Positions 34,113 through 41,720 of a stretch of DNA of 48,640 nt are shown one piece after another. The translations under genes were made by a program, and so were the position numbers. The notes under the pieces were generated by a model. That model had not been told where the DNA came from, searched no databases, and was given only the letters and a program-made list of their open reading frames with translations. Source of the DNA: Planctomycetaceae bacterium (GTDB lineage: Bacteria > Planctomycetota > Planctomycetia > Planctomycetales > Planctomycetaceae); contig JAQWSQ010000150.1 in assembly GCA_029243145.1 (NCBI GenBank), positions 1 to 48,640 of the forward strand, read 5' to 3'. Numbering within the stretch: the stretch's first letter is position 1; each line of letters begins with the position of its first letter.

Positions 34113-35165
34113 ATCGACTTCCAGAACGAAGCCCCCCTTCACATTCATCGTGTGCTTCCATATCGCATCGATCGCCTGATGTGTTGAGCGGCCTGGTCTG
34201 AAACCGTACGAACAATCATAAAAGTCCTGTTCGTAGATCGGTTCCAGCAGCATGAGCACCGCTCGCTGCAACAGCTTGTCTTCAAACGAGGGAATTCCGA
34301 TCGGTCGCGTTTCGCTGCTGCCCGGCTTCGGGATCATCACACGTCGCACAGGCGGCGCGGTAAATCCCCGAATGAACCCGGTTCAACAACGATTGCAGAT
34401 TCGGAATCAGATTAAGTTCGTAGTCGGCAGCTGTCACGCCATCGACTCCCGTCGCACCATCTTTTCGCGTGCGGCGGTACGCTTCGAGTAACCGCTCAAG
34501 GTCAATCAGGTGACTGAGACTGGTGAAAGCCAACTCCGGCGAACGCTTCGCCAACGCGGCTATCCGATGTTGTTTCGTTGATACGTTATTCAAGTTACTG
34601 TGCACTCGCCGTAGTTCCCAACATCGGTTGTTTGATGTGACATCCCGCTTCCCTCCGACGGGTCCTCGTCGAGTACGAGTTCCCCGACTTCGACGGTACT
34701 ATCAGGATGCTCCGATTCCCCGTCATTCATTTCGCTTCGCTCCGTTTCGGTTGCTCGGCGATACCACGGTGCAGTCAGTTGCTTTCGTGTCTCTCGTCGC
34801 CACCGTCTGCCGGACAATGAGCCTGGAGTTGTTAACCCGGTATCTCCTGCCGGGATTGTTGCCGTGGACACGACGGGGTCTCCCGAGTTTCCGGGGAACC
34901 CCAAACTTTCATCTGCTCATGTTCTTCGACCCCGTCCGGACAATAGGGTGCTTGCCAATACGCACCAATCATGCTGCTCCCGCTAAAAAGAAAACGAAAG
35001 CTCCGGAGTACATTCCTCTTTCGAGGCTCAATAGCATGGCTTCTGAACTCGCTGTCTACGCTTCGTGGTGACGGTTACCCGTTCACCACGCAAGACTCGC
35101 TTCCGGCTGCTGGCCAAGCGTTACCGGGTGGACTTGCACCACTGGGTTCCAACGAAAGGTTTCAA
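34095..35165 (-). mobile_element. Truncated group II intron (5' RNA part plus RT N-terminus)
   Basis: Transcribed on the minus strand. From about 35165 a structured, non-coding stretch contains segments typical of group II intron domain I (GGTGCAAGTCCACC, GTAACGCTTGGCCAGCAGCC, GGGTAACCGTCACCACGAAG). It leads into the intron reverse-transcriptase gene at about 34605. The element ends inside the RT, with the rest of the RT, the maturase part, domains V-VI and the 3' splice site all missing. The 5' end lies within a few bases of the IS3 orfA stop, so the intron may have inserted into that IS. The RT is certain; the intron boundaries are approximate and the RNA call rests on recalled sequence patterns. 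Confidence 0.65.
34096..34605 (-). pseudogene. Group II intron reverse transcriptase, N-terminal fragment
   Basis: The start region (LERLLEAYRRTRKDGATGVD, then [12 protein letters not shown]) and the next block ([54 protein letters not shown]) are textbook LtrA-type RT domains 0 to 3. Two lesions exist. Near 34354-34360 two bases are missing, splitting the two halves into different frames (CGCGCCGCC where CGCGCGCCGCC is expected). At about 34096 the protein ends after [11 protein letters not shown], before the catalytic YADD motif, where the fusion with the secreted-protein gene occurs. It cannot make an active RT. Confidence 0.85.
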
Positions 35166-35169
35166 ATCA

Positions 35170-35493
35170 TCAACGCATGATCATTCCCCTTTCCCGAACT
35201 TCTTGGCGCAACTTTTTTAAGATTTCCCGTTCCATCCGCAGCTTGCGGTTCTCTTCGCGGAGCCGTTGCAGCTCGGTTCTTTCAGACTCGGAAAGGCTCG
35301 TGTCCTGTTTTTCATTCTTGCTGTCCATGGACTTTTCTTTCCAATTGCGAATCACGCTGACGTGAACATCGAGACTGCGGGCTGCTTCGGTCAGTGAATA
35401 CCCTTGATGGGTGACCAGTCCCACAGCATCCCGCTTGAACTGATCAGAATAACGCCTTCGCGTCTGTTTTCCAGATGATGACGATCCAGACAT
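35170..35493 (-). pseudogene. IS3-family OrfA (partial element)
   Basis: A 107-residue protein with the IS3 OrfA helix-turn-helix (YSDQFKRDAVGLVTHQGYSL, then TEAARSLDVHVSVIRNWKEK) and a leucine-zipper segment (LQRLREENRKLRMEREILKK). AAAAAAG at 35212-35218 (minus strand), within the codons for ILKK, is the slippery heptamer used by IS3 elements for -1 frameshifting into OrfB. Instead of OrfB, the sequence runs into the group II intron remnant. The last 13 residues (RQEVRERGMIMR) are not the usual OrfA end, so the junction may be near 35215 or the frame may be altered there. AGGAG precedes the start. OrfB is absent, so the element is not autonomous. Confidence 0.8.
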
Positions 35494-35556
35494 AGTCGAC
35501 TCCTCACTGAGAGCTTACACTCTCAACTGAGCGTCCACGATTCCCGGGGAAGTTCA
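35494..35556 (-). repeat. Left end of the IS3-family element
   Basis: Read on the minus strand the element begins TGAACTTCCCCGGGAATCGT, a terminal inverted-repeat type common in IS3-family elements, about 60 bases before orfA. The other end is missing. The host sequence starts at 35557 inside the first copy of the long direct repeat. Confidence 0.6.
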
Positions 35557-35557
35557 A

Positions 35558-35651
35558 TGAGCTCTTTTACTCTTTGCGATTCTTTCCGGCTTGGCGGCAA
35601 AAATTGATTGCTCAAATTGAGCTTGCTAATCACTTGCTACCAGAATTAGCC
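35558..35651 (+). repeat. About 95-bp direct repeat, copy 1
   Basis: Ends with GCTCAAATTGAGCTTGCTAA then TCACTTGCTACCAGAATTAG. A second copy lies at 36575-36678 with very similar ends and a related first half. The core GCTCAAATTGAGC is palindromic. Confidence 0.7.
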
Positions 35652-35721
35652 GAGTGCCATGCTCTCGCTCGCTTGAGCATGTGAGTGTCATCCGCGTCAT
35701 CAGCGGTTCTTTTTTGGTGGC

Positions 35722-35753
35722 CACAAGAAACACAAGAAACACAAGAAACACAA
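35722..35753 (+). repeat. Short tandem repeat, unit CACAAGAAA
   Basis: Three perfect 9-base units (35722-35748) followed by a partial one. Non-coding. Confidence 0.8.
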
Positions 35754-35825
35754 AGAGCAGTTTCTCTTGCCATCTGAGCTCAGAGTTCCACGGCTCTCCT
35801 GCTGTTGCGAGTCTTAAAACAAAAA

Positions 35826-35855
35826 CACTGATAACCACTCATCTTCACTGATCAG
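35826..35855 (+). repeat. 30-bp direct repeat, copy 1
   Basis: CACTGATAACCACTCATCTT followed by CACTGATCAG. The copy at 36283-36312 is identical at 27 of 30 positions. Confidence 0.7.
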
Positions 35856-35927
35856 AATAATTCCATCTGTTGAGCGTCAATGAGTCAAGCTGACTTTTTT
35901 CCGTCTCTGCGTGAGTTTAGAGTCGCC

Positions 35928-36060
35928 CCGCTGGGGCTGATGATAATAAATCGTCACTCAAACCCGGGGCGTTGCCCTGGGCTGACATATAGCCGGGCCG
36001 TTGGCCCTGTTTCTATACTGTGTTCTCAGCGAACCCCGCAGGGTGGCCCAGCCAATCCAC
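35928..36060 (+). repeat. GC-rich repetitive spacer element
   Basis: CCCCGCTGGGGCTGATGATA, then CCCGGGGCGTTGCCCTGGGC, then GCCGGGCCGTTGGCCCTG: several short palindromes in a row. Read as protein it gives the 'NPGRCPGL'-type string that appears in spurious ORFs of many bacterial genomes (recalled). It is treated as a repeat, not a gene. Confidence 0.55.
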
Positions 36061-36282
36061 AGGATTGGCTGGGTGACGAATGTCACAAGATGATTCATCA
36101 TGATCGATCAAGTGAGTGAGTCACGTGCCTGACCCAATTCCACCCGGATGATGAAGCATCTTGTCGCGGGCTAGCTGCCGCCTTCGGCCTTCTTCCTCGC
36201 TGGCCTCAGTTGCTCCCTATTCAGGACGGGCTACCCGAGTCAAGTGGACGGTTTTCTGGTTTCCTGATTCAAAACTTTGGAA

Positions 36283-36312
36283 CACTGATTGACACTCATC
36301 TTCACTGATCAG
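36283..36312 (+). repeat. 30-bp direct repeat, copy 2
   Basis: CACTGATTGACACTCATCTT followed by CACTGATCAG. Partner of 35826-35855. Confidence 0.7.
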
Positions 36313-36404
36313 GTCATTGCAACTGATTAGCGTTTATCAGTGGAGATCAGTGTTCTTTAATTTTTCCTCTGCGTCGCCGCGCCGCTGCGTGAGTCAATAT
36401 CATT

Positions 36405-36494
36405 CATCTGGGGCTGTGAGTGCGTATCGAAAAACAAAGACTGAATCGGAATTCATAGTTCAGTTTTTTTTTCACGCCTACGAGAGCCCCAGCC
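36405..36494 (-). repeat. MITE-like element, copy 2
   Basis: A 90-bp unit which, read on the minus strand, begins GGCTGGGGCTCTC and ends CAGCCCCAGAT, the same ends as 25039-25126. The interior is related but diverged (for example CTGAACTATGAATTCCGAT against TTGAACTCTAATTTCCCAT). Confidence 0.6.
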
Positions 36495-36507
36495 AGACAA
36501 CTTAGAA

Positions 36508-36538
36508 TTTCTCCGCGTCCTCAGCGAACTCTGCGGTT
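36508..36538 (-). repeat. Interspersed repeat, copy 3
   Basis: On the minus strand AACCGCAGAGTTCGCTGAGG followed by ACGCGGAGAAA, matching 24941-24972. Like that copy, it lies within a few dozen bases of a MITE-like element. Confidence 0.65.
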
Positions 36539-36574
36539 TAAACTCATTCCCCTACCGACTGCCGTCGGCGGCTA

Positions 36575-36678
36575 TGATCTCTTTCACCCTTGGCGTTTCT
36601 TACGTCCATCTGCGGCTTTGTGTCAAAAAAATGATCGCTCAAATTGAGCTTGCCAATCACTTGCTACCAGAGTTAGCG
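36575..36678 (+). repeat. About 100-bp direct repeat, copy 2
   Basis: TGATCTCTTTCACCCTTGGC at its start; GCTCAAATTGAGCTTGCCAA then TCACTTGCTACCAGAGTTAG at its end. Partner of 35558-35651. Confidence 0.7.
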
Positions 36679-36995
36679 TTCGTGGTTCGCCCCAAAGCGA
36701 ATCGATCTTTGGCAACTTAAAGTCATCACAACTCAATAGCGTGTTGAAGAATGACGGCCGCTGCAACGTGAAATCGGAGGCGATCTCGCGTGAGGTAGAA
36801 GGTACGTCCACAGAAAAAGTAGCAACGCAACGAAGCGAATCGATCAGCGTAAACCGAGGAGAACCAATCACTTGCTCAAGAGTATGGAAGATTCGGGAAC
36901 ATTTGATTCAAGATTTGGTCAACATTCGGTCAAGGTGTGTCCCCCATTCACCAAATCTTGACATCTTGAATCGGCTGTGGAGTGTCTGGAAAGAA
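36679..36995. other. Spacer without a recognised gene
   Basis: Open frames exist on both strands, but none has a ribosome-binding site with a recognisable protein. It may hold the decayed end of a gene, since 36741-36900 reads with fairly even codon use on both strands. Nothing further can be supported. Confidence 0.35.
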
Positions 36996-37709
36996 TTACC
37001 GACGTTGACGCCATTCCGGTTTGCCGATTCCACCTTGAATGGGGGGCTCGTGTTCGTCGGCGGGAGTCCAACCGATGACCACATCCCAATTGACGGCAAG
37101 TTCGCCAGTCTTTGAACCTTTAATGGGCTTGAAGTCGGCAAGCACCAGCTTTTGCAATTTGGGATCCGTAATACGCCGGAACAAACCATCTTGAGCATTC
37201 TGGTCGTGACCATTCACCAAAAGTTGAGTCGTCCAGATCCGTTGGCCGTTCTTACTGACGGCCAGATGAATATGTGGAGTGCGTCCTGGATACGGCACTG
37301 GTTTGATTGTGCGGAAATAATACCGTCCTTGCACGTCGGTTAGAAATCGACCATAACCCTGAAAATTGGTGTCGCGATTTTCGAGACGTGGATCATTGCT
37401 ATTGATGTACGCCCCATTGTGATCAACCTGCCAGATCTCCACAAAGGCATTTCGAATCGACTCACCAGCCGCCGACAGGATACGTCCTGAAAGATGGGTC
37501 ACTTCACCTGCGGCAGCCGTCAACGAGTCATTGAGAATCAGCAGATCATTATCGGTGTCGAGAGGCAACTTGTCGGGGTAAAACGGCCCCTCGGTCATAC
37601 GCGGCGTGGTCGTCAATTCCTCCGCCCACAAACCGGGCGTCGAAAGAGAAGCCGCAGCAAATGCCATCTGTTGCATAAAAAAACGACGGCTGAAATTACT
37701 GTGATCCAT
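36996..37709 (-). CDS. Exported intradiol ring-cleavage dioxygenase-like protein
   Basis: A 237-residue protein of the intradiol dioxygenase family (catechol/protocatechuate 3,4-dioxygenase type), which opens catechol-type rings with Fe(III). A twin-arginine-like start (SRRFFMQQMAFAAAS) suggests export. TEGPFYPDKLPLDTDND, FVEIWQVDHNGAYIN, FQGYGRFLTDVQGRYYFRTI and PVPYPGRTPHIH follow the family order; Tyr101, Tyr140, His146 and His148 are the expected four iron ligands. It is shorter than two-subunit PcaGH and lacks a linker domain, as in the secreted planctomycete/actinomycete group, whose real substrate is unknown. GGGGGAG lies six bases before the ATG. It stands alone. Confidence 0.9.
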   Translation of the reverse strand: MDHSNFSRRFFMQQMAFAAASLSTPGLWAEELTTTPRMTEGPFYPDKLPLDTDNDLLILNDSLTAAAGEVTHLSGRILSAAGESIRNAFVEIWQVDHNGAYINSNDPRLENRDTNFQGYGRFLTDVQGRYYFRTIKPVPYPGRTPHIHLAVSKNGQRIWTTQLLVNGHDQNAQDGLFRRITDPKLQKLVLADFKPIKGSKTGELAVNWDVVIGWTPADEHEPPIQGGIGKPEWRQRR

Positions 37710-37799
37710 CTCAACTCCCCCTAAGTAGACGAACTAACCTCATCGTGGCTTACCGGGTTTAACACCGCACGCTCAGAAATGTTTCGATCGAATTCACAA

Positions 37800-39716
37800 T
37801 CACGCGATCAGTTGTTCTTCTTTCGGTTGAGTCATTAAAGAGACAACCCATAACGTGATGAAGCCAAGGGGAATGGTCACGATTCCCGGTTGATCAAAGG
37901 GAACGGGTGAGACGGCATCAATTTTATAGACCGTTTTGAAAGTATCACCCGAAAGCAAAATCCACGCGAGCGAGCTGATCATCCCGACCATTACCGCGGC
38001 GGTAATCCCCTGCTTCGTGGTTTTCTTCCAGAATAGCAGCATCACAAGTGAAGGTAAGTTGGCGGATGCCGCGACCGAAAAAGCCCAACCGACAAGGAAT
38101 CCAACATTCATTTTCTCGAACAGAATACCGAGAACGATGGCAATGGCACCGACTACGACAGAGGTAATTTTCGCAACGCGGACTAACTGAGCATCATCCA
38201 GCTTCTCCTTCAGCAAAACGCCCGCCAAGTCGTGAGCAACAGCACCCGCCGATGCAAGAATGAGACCGCTGACGGTTCCGAGAACAGTCGTAAAGGCAAT
38301 GGCCGAAATCACGGCAAACAACCAATTCTCCATGCTCTTGGCTAATAAAGGAGCAGCCATGTTGGAGTTGGTCACATCCATCGCTCCCGAGGTCATGGCT
38401 CCCAGTCCCATGTAGAGTGTCAGGACATAGAAAAACCCGATGGAGGCGATGCCTACGATGGTCGACTTCCGAGCCGCGGCACCATCTTTCACCGTGTAAT
38501 AACGAATCAAAATGTGCGGCAAAGACGCTGTTCCGCAGAACAGAGCCAGCATCAGTGAGATGAAATTCAGTTTGTCCGAAAATTTGTCACTGCGAATGCC
38601 TTCAAACTTGGGATGCTCCCCGGGCCGCAACACACGCGAACCTGCCGTTGGCTTTTGAAAATAAACCGTCGTGCTGCTTCCATCTTCATTTTTGACTTTC
38701 TGGTTTCGCCACAGAACGACTTCACTTTCCTGCAATGTACTGAAGAACGAAAGGAGACCAACGGGCCCTGAACTTTTTTTGTCACCCGGCAATTTGCTGA
38801 CACGACCGACCGGATGCAAATCGTTCTCTTTGGAGTGCGGTTTGCCATTTATCAGTTTTTCACCATCCTCGGTGATGGTCACCGTTTGCGCTTCGTGCAG
38901 TGTGATCTGCCCCTCGGTGTTCTCTTCTTTGGAAAAGACCATCATTCCAGCGGAGGATGAGAGTTGAACGAAGCTGGAATCTTTCCATTCACCCTGGGGA
39001 GGAACGACTTCATATCCCTCCACCGCAAGAGAACGATCTTCGGCCTGAGTGGCCGTTAATGTTTTGAAGGCATATCCGTCATTACCCCCTTCGGTAACTT
39101 CGAAGCCACGAGTCAACAGCATCGCCACTAACACCGTACTGAAGATGACCAATAGCGATCCTTTGAGGAACTGCACCCAAGTGGTCGAAACCATCCCGGC
39201 CGTCACCACAATCATGATCACCACGGAACCGACAATAACCACACCAACCCAATGAGGAAAACCGAGTAAAGGTTGAACCAGAACACCAGCCCCAACCATT
39301 TGCGGAATCAGATAAAAGATACTGACAGCCAGCGTGCTGATGCCGGCTGCAAGCTTGACCCCTTTCGATTGAAACTTGGCATCGAGCGCATCGGCAAAAG
39401 TAAATTTCCCGAGGCGTTTCATCGGCTCGGCAATCACGAACAATGCGACAATCCAACCAGCTAGAAAACCAATGGAGTAAAGGAATCCATCGTAACCGGA
39501 AAACGCAATCATTCCGCAAATACCGAGGAACGATGCTGCCGAGAGATAGTCACCGGCAAAGGCAACTCCATTCACGAACCACGGAATTTGCCCATGAGCG
39601 GCAAAATAACCAGCCGACGACTTGGCTTTCCCACCGAGGTAAAAGCTAAGTCCTAAAGTAAATGCCACAAAGGCAAAGAAAATCACAATCGCAAGAGTTG
39701 AGGTCTCGTAGTTCAT
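37800..39716 (-). CDS. Sodium/solute symporter, acetate-permease (ActP) type, with enlarged loop
   Basis: A 638-residue inner-membrane protein of the SSS family. FVNGVAFAGDYLSAASFLG, GFLYSIGFLAGWIVALFVIA and LVMLLFWKKTTKQGITAAV match cation/acetate symporters, which usually have about 550 residues. A soluble segment of about 175 residues (about 204-380) after helix SLLVIFSTVLVAMLL is much longer than in E. coli ActP and rich in charged and beta-type residues. It overlaps the DUF485 gene upstream by ATGA, the same pairing as yjcH-actP in E. coli. The likely substrate is acetate or another short monocarboxylate, coupled to Na+ (family inference). Confidence 0.85.
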   Translation of the reverse strand: MNYETSTLAIVIFFAFVAFTLGLSFYLGGKAKSSAGYFAAHGQIPWFVNGVAFAGDYLSAASFLGICGMIAFSGYDGFLYSIGFLAGWIVALFVIAEPMKRLGKFTFADALDAKFQSKGVKLAAGISTLAVSIFYLIPQMVGAGVLVQPLLGFPHWVGVVIVGSVVIMIVVTAGMVSTTWVQFLKGSLLVIFSTVLVAMLLTRGFEVTEGGNDGYAFKTLTATQAEDRSLAVEGYEVVPPQGEWKDSSFVQLSSSAGMMVFSKEENTEGQITLHEAQTVTITEDGEKLINGKPHSKENDLHPVGRVSKLPGDKKSSGPVGLLSFFSTLQESEVVLWRNQKVKNEDGSSTTVYFQKPTAGSRVLRPGEHPKFEGIRSDKFSDKLNFISLMLALFCGTASLPHILIRYYTVKDGAAARKSTIVGIASIGFFYVLTLYMGLGAMTSGAMDVTNSNMAAPLLAKSMENWLFAVISAIAFTTVLGTVSGLILASAGAVAHDLAGVLLKEKLDDAQLVRVAKITSVVVGAIAIVLGILFEKMNVGFLVGWAFSVAASANLPSLVMLLFWKKTTKQGITAAVMVGMISSLAWILLSGDTFKTVYKIDAVSPVPFDQPGIVTIPLGFITLWVVSLMTQPKEEQLIA

Positions 39717-39961
39717 CCTTCGGCACCCCCCTCTTGATCTTCGGGAGCGTCATGCGGATCACAAACCAGTCCGTACACGAGCGCCAGCACAAAGGCACCG
39801 ATGATGAGTAACATGCCATACCAGATAGCCAGATTGACACCGGCAAAAGGCGTTTTTTCCATCGTCGCGGGAGAAAACGTGTTAAGGCCAACAAATCCGC
39901 CATATAGAAGCAGATAGACAGAAAACAGTTTCAGCCCGATGCGGGCGTTTCGGGATTGCAT
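39713..39961 (-). CDS. DUF485-type small membrane protein (YjcH-like)
   Basis: An 82-residue protein with two hydrophobic helices (KLFSVYLLLYGGFVGLNTF and VNLAIWYGMLLIIGAFVLALVYGLVC) and an acidic tail (DPHDAPEDQEGGAEG). This is the layout of YjcH/DUF485 partners of acetate symporters. Its stop overlaps the start of the symporter gene (ATGA), indicating translational coupling. The precise function of DUF485 is unknown; it is presumed to help the symporter. Confidence 0.85.
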   Translation of the reverse strand: MQSRNARIGLKLFSVYLLLYGGFVGLNTFSPATMEKTPFAGVNLAIWYGMLLIIGAFVLALVYGLVCDPHDAPEDQEGGAEG

Positions 39962-40175
39962 ACGGCCCTCTGGTATTGAGAAATCATGGGTGTGGAATAT
40001 GTGAAGCTACCATACAACAGAGAATTCCTCGAATCCACAACCAGTTCATGAGGAAATCGGCTGAGTCTTGGGATGTTTTCCCGAACATCGATTTTCGTGA
40101 CTTGGTTGCCCAGGTTGGCTTTCCGACTTAAACTGGACTTTTGACCGAAAACGATACTTTTGAAGAAAGTCAGCC

Positions 40176-40967
40176 ATGATTCCTCGTCGGGAGGTATTCC
40201 CCAACGTGATCGAGATGAACTATCAAGCACGTCGTCGACTCGGCTGCTGCGTTTATCTTGTCCATGATGGACTCAACTGGTTGCTCATCGATATCGGCTA
40301 TGAAGACACCGTTCCCGACATCATCGACCTCATCCGTGGAATGGATTTTCAGTTGGCCAACTGCAAATACTTGGTCGCATCGCATGCGGATGTCGATCAC
40401 GTGCAGGGACTGGCGAAAATCAAAGAACTTCTCCCCAATGCGGTGACTGTCGGTCATCCCGAGGCGGTTGAACTTCTGAATAGCACCGACCGAATCAGCA
40501 CTTATGCAGAAATTCCAGCCCAAGGCATTTCGATTGATATGCCTCAAATCAAGCTGGAAAGAGCAGTCAACGAAGCCGATGTCATCGAATTAGGAGGAAA
40601 GCAACTCGAAGTCTGGCACACACCCGGACATACCAATAGCCAGCTTTCTTTTCGGATGGACAATATCTTGTTTTCGGGCGACAACCTGTTTCGAGATGGC
40701 TGTGTGGGCAATATCGATGCACACCACGGTTCGGACATTCCCGATTTCATCAAATCACTGGAACGGATTCGGGATTGTGATGTCGAATGGCTGCTCCCCA
40801 GTCATGGACCGATCTTCCGCAAAGATGCAGCCATGATTCAGAAGACGATTGATCGTCTCGAAACTTATCTGCATATGGCAGACTTCGGGACTTGCGCGAC
40901 CGATTGGCCACTGTTGGAAGAGTGGGACAACGAACTCCTCAAAGGATTCGATGAAAATCAGGCTTAG
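40176..40967 (+). CDS. Metallo-beta-lactamase-fold hydrolase
   Basis: A 263-residue MBL-fold protein. HADVDH (residues 70-75) is the metal motif with Asp in place of the second His of HxHxDH. His152 in [10 protein letters not shown], Asp169 in ILFSGDNLF and the later histidine of WLLPSHGP complete a typical two-metal site. The family includes glyoxalase II-like and other thioester or phosphoester hydrolases. It is soluble and has no signal peptide. GAAGAAAGT is a weak ribosome-binding site before the ATG. The neighbours suggest no pathway, so the substrate is open. Confidence 0.85.
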   Translation: MIPRREVFPNVIEMNYQARRRLGCCVYLVHDGLNWLLIDIGYEDTVPDIIDLIRGMDFQLANCKYLVASHADVDHVQGLAKIKELLPNAVTVGHPEAVELLNSTDRISTYAEIPAQGISIDMPQIKLERAVNEADVIELGGKQLEVWHTPGHTNSQLSFRMDNILFSGDNLFRDGCVGNIDAHHGSDIPDFIKSLERIRDCDVEWLLPSHGPIFRKDAAMIQKTIDRLETYLHMADFGTCATDWPLLEEWDNELLKGFDENQA

Positions 40968-41720
40968 TAGCCCGGTGAAAAACTCAACTTATTCGCCAAA
41001 TCCGTTTCTCAACCGATCTAATAGCAGACCGAATAAGGCTTCATCCGGGATTTGCGTATTCATCCTGAAGATTGACATAAAGTGGACATGTCTTTCCCAT
41101 GCTGGGAAATTCAACATGTTGGCAACTTCGTCAACCGCACAATGAAGTCACGAACAGGTAGCTGGATTCGCAAGAATTCAGACGAAATGTGGGTGACAGC
41201 GTGGTCCTTCTGAACTCTTGCGAGTCCAGCTACGGGCGAGGTACAAACAACCGATCTCACCCAGACCGCTGGTACGGAGCAACAATAAAATGAAGTCATT
41301 GACGCGAACGACTTATAGATATCGAAACGAATGAGAATCCGAACCGAAACTCCTATCACCCCAGCAGACTGAATACGCATTCGTCGGATGAACCCGAATA
41401 AGGCCAGAGAATCCAGGAAATTTTGGCAAAACAGGAGGTTTAAGAGGCTTGAGAGAGTCAATATTGGACAGAGTTCTTTCCGAGCCTTGGACTCCTCTCG
41501 CATCACAATAGAGAGTTGTTAGAATGGTCGTCGCTCGTCGCAAGACGTGACGTTTCAGGCTCTTTTGACAATCCGTTAGCGGGACTGAGTCAGAAACGAA
41601 GGATTGTCCTAATCCCATTTGCTCACGGCTGGTTAACTCAGTACGAGCAGAAATTAGACCATGAATCTTCACCATTCCTGAACGGAATCTGGTGACATCC
41701 ATCATCGAGAGCTGTCATAG
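40968..41720. other. Spacer with a long palindrome
   Basis: About 750 bp without a supported gene. The clear feature is the inverted repeat at 41158-41233. Open frames of 90-130 codons lie on the minus strand but have no ribosome-binding site and no recognisable product. The promoter of the MMPL gene should be near 41600-41720. Confidence 0.5.
41158..41233. repeat. 76-bp palindromic element
   Basis: Two 25-base arms (GTAGCTGGATTCGCAAGAAT+TCAGA and TCTGAACTCTTGCGAGTCCA+GCTAC) are inverted copies with two differences and enclose 26 bases. The sequence type, GTAGCTG...CGCAAGAGTTCAGA, is one I recall as scattered in planctomycete genomes, but no search was done. It could fold into a long hairpin in RNA or DNA, as REP-like or MITE-like elements do. 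Confidence 0.75.

Noticed and set aside
34523-35071. 182-codon frame on the plus strand
   Set aside because: It covers the structured RNA part of the group II intron in antisense; no protein similarity.
35722-35753. Tandem CACAAGAAA repeats as a CRISPR
   Set aside because: The units are contiguous with no spacers and only three copies.
35880-36119. 79-codon frame giving a 'NPGRCPGL' protein
   Set aside because: The underlying DNA is a palindromic spacer repeat, and this protein string is known from spurious ORFs.
41313-41705. 130-codon minus-strand frame before the MMPL gene
   Set aside because: No ribosome-binding site, and it does not resemble a protein family; most likely non-coding spacer.
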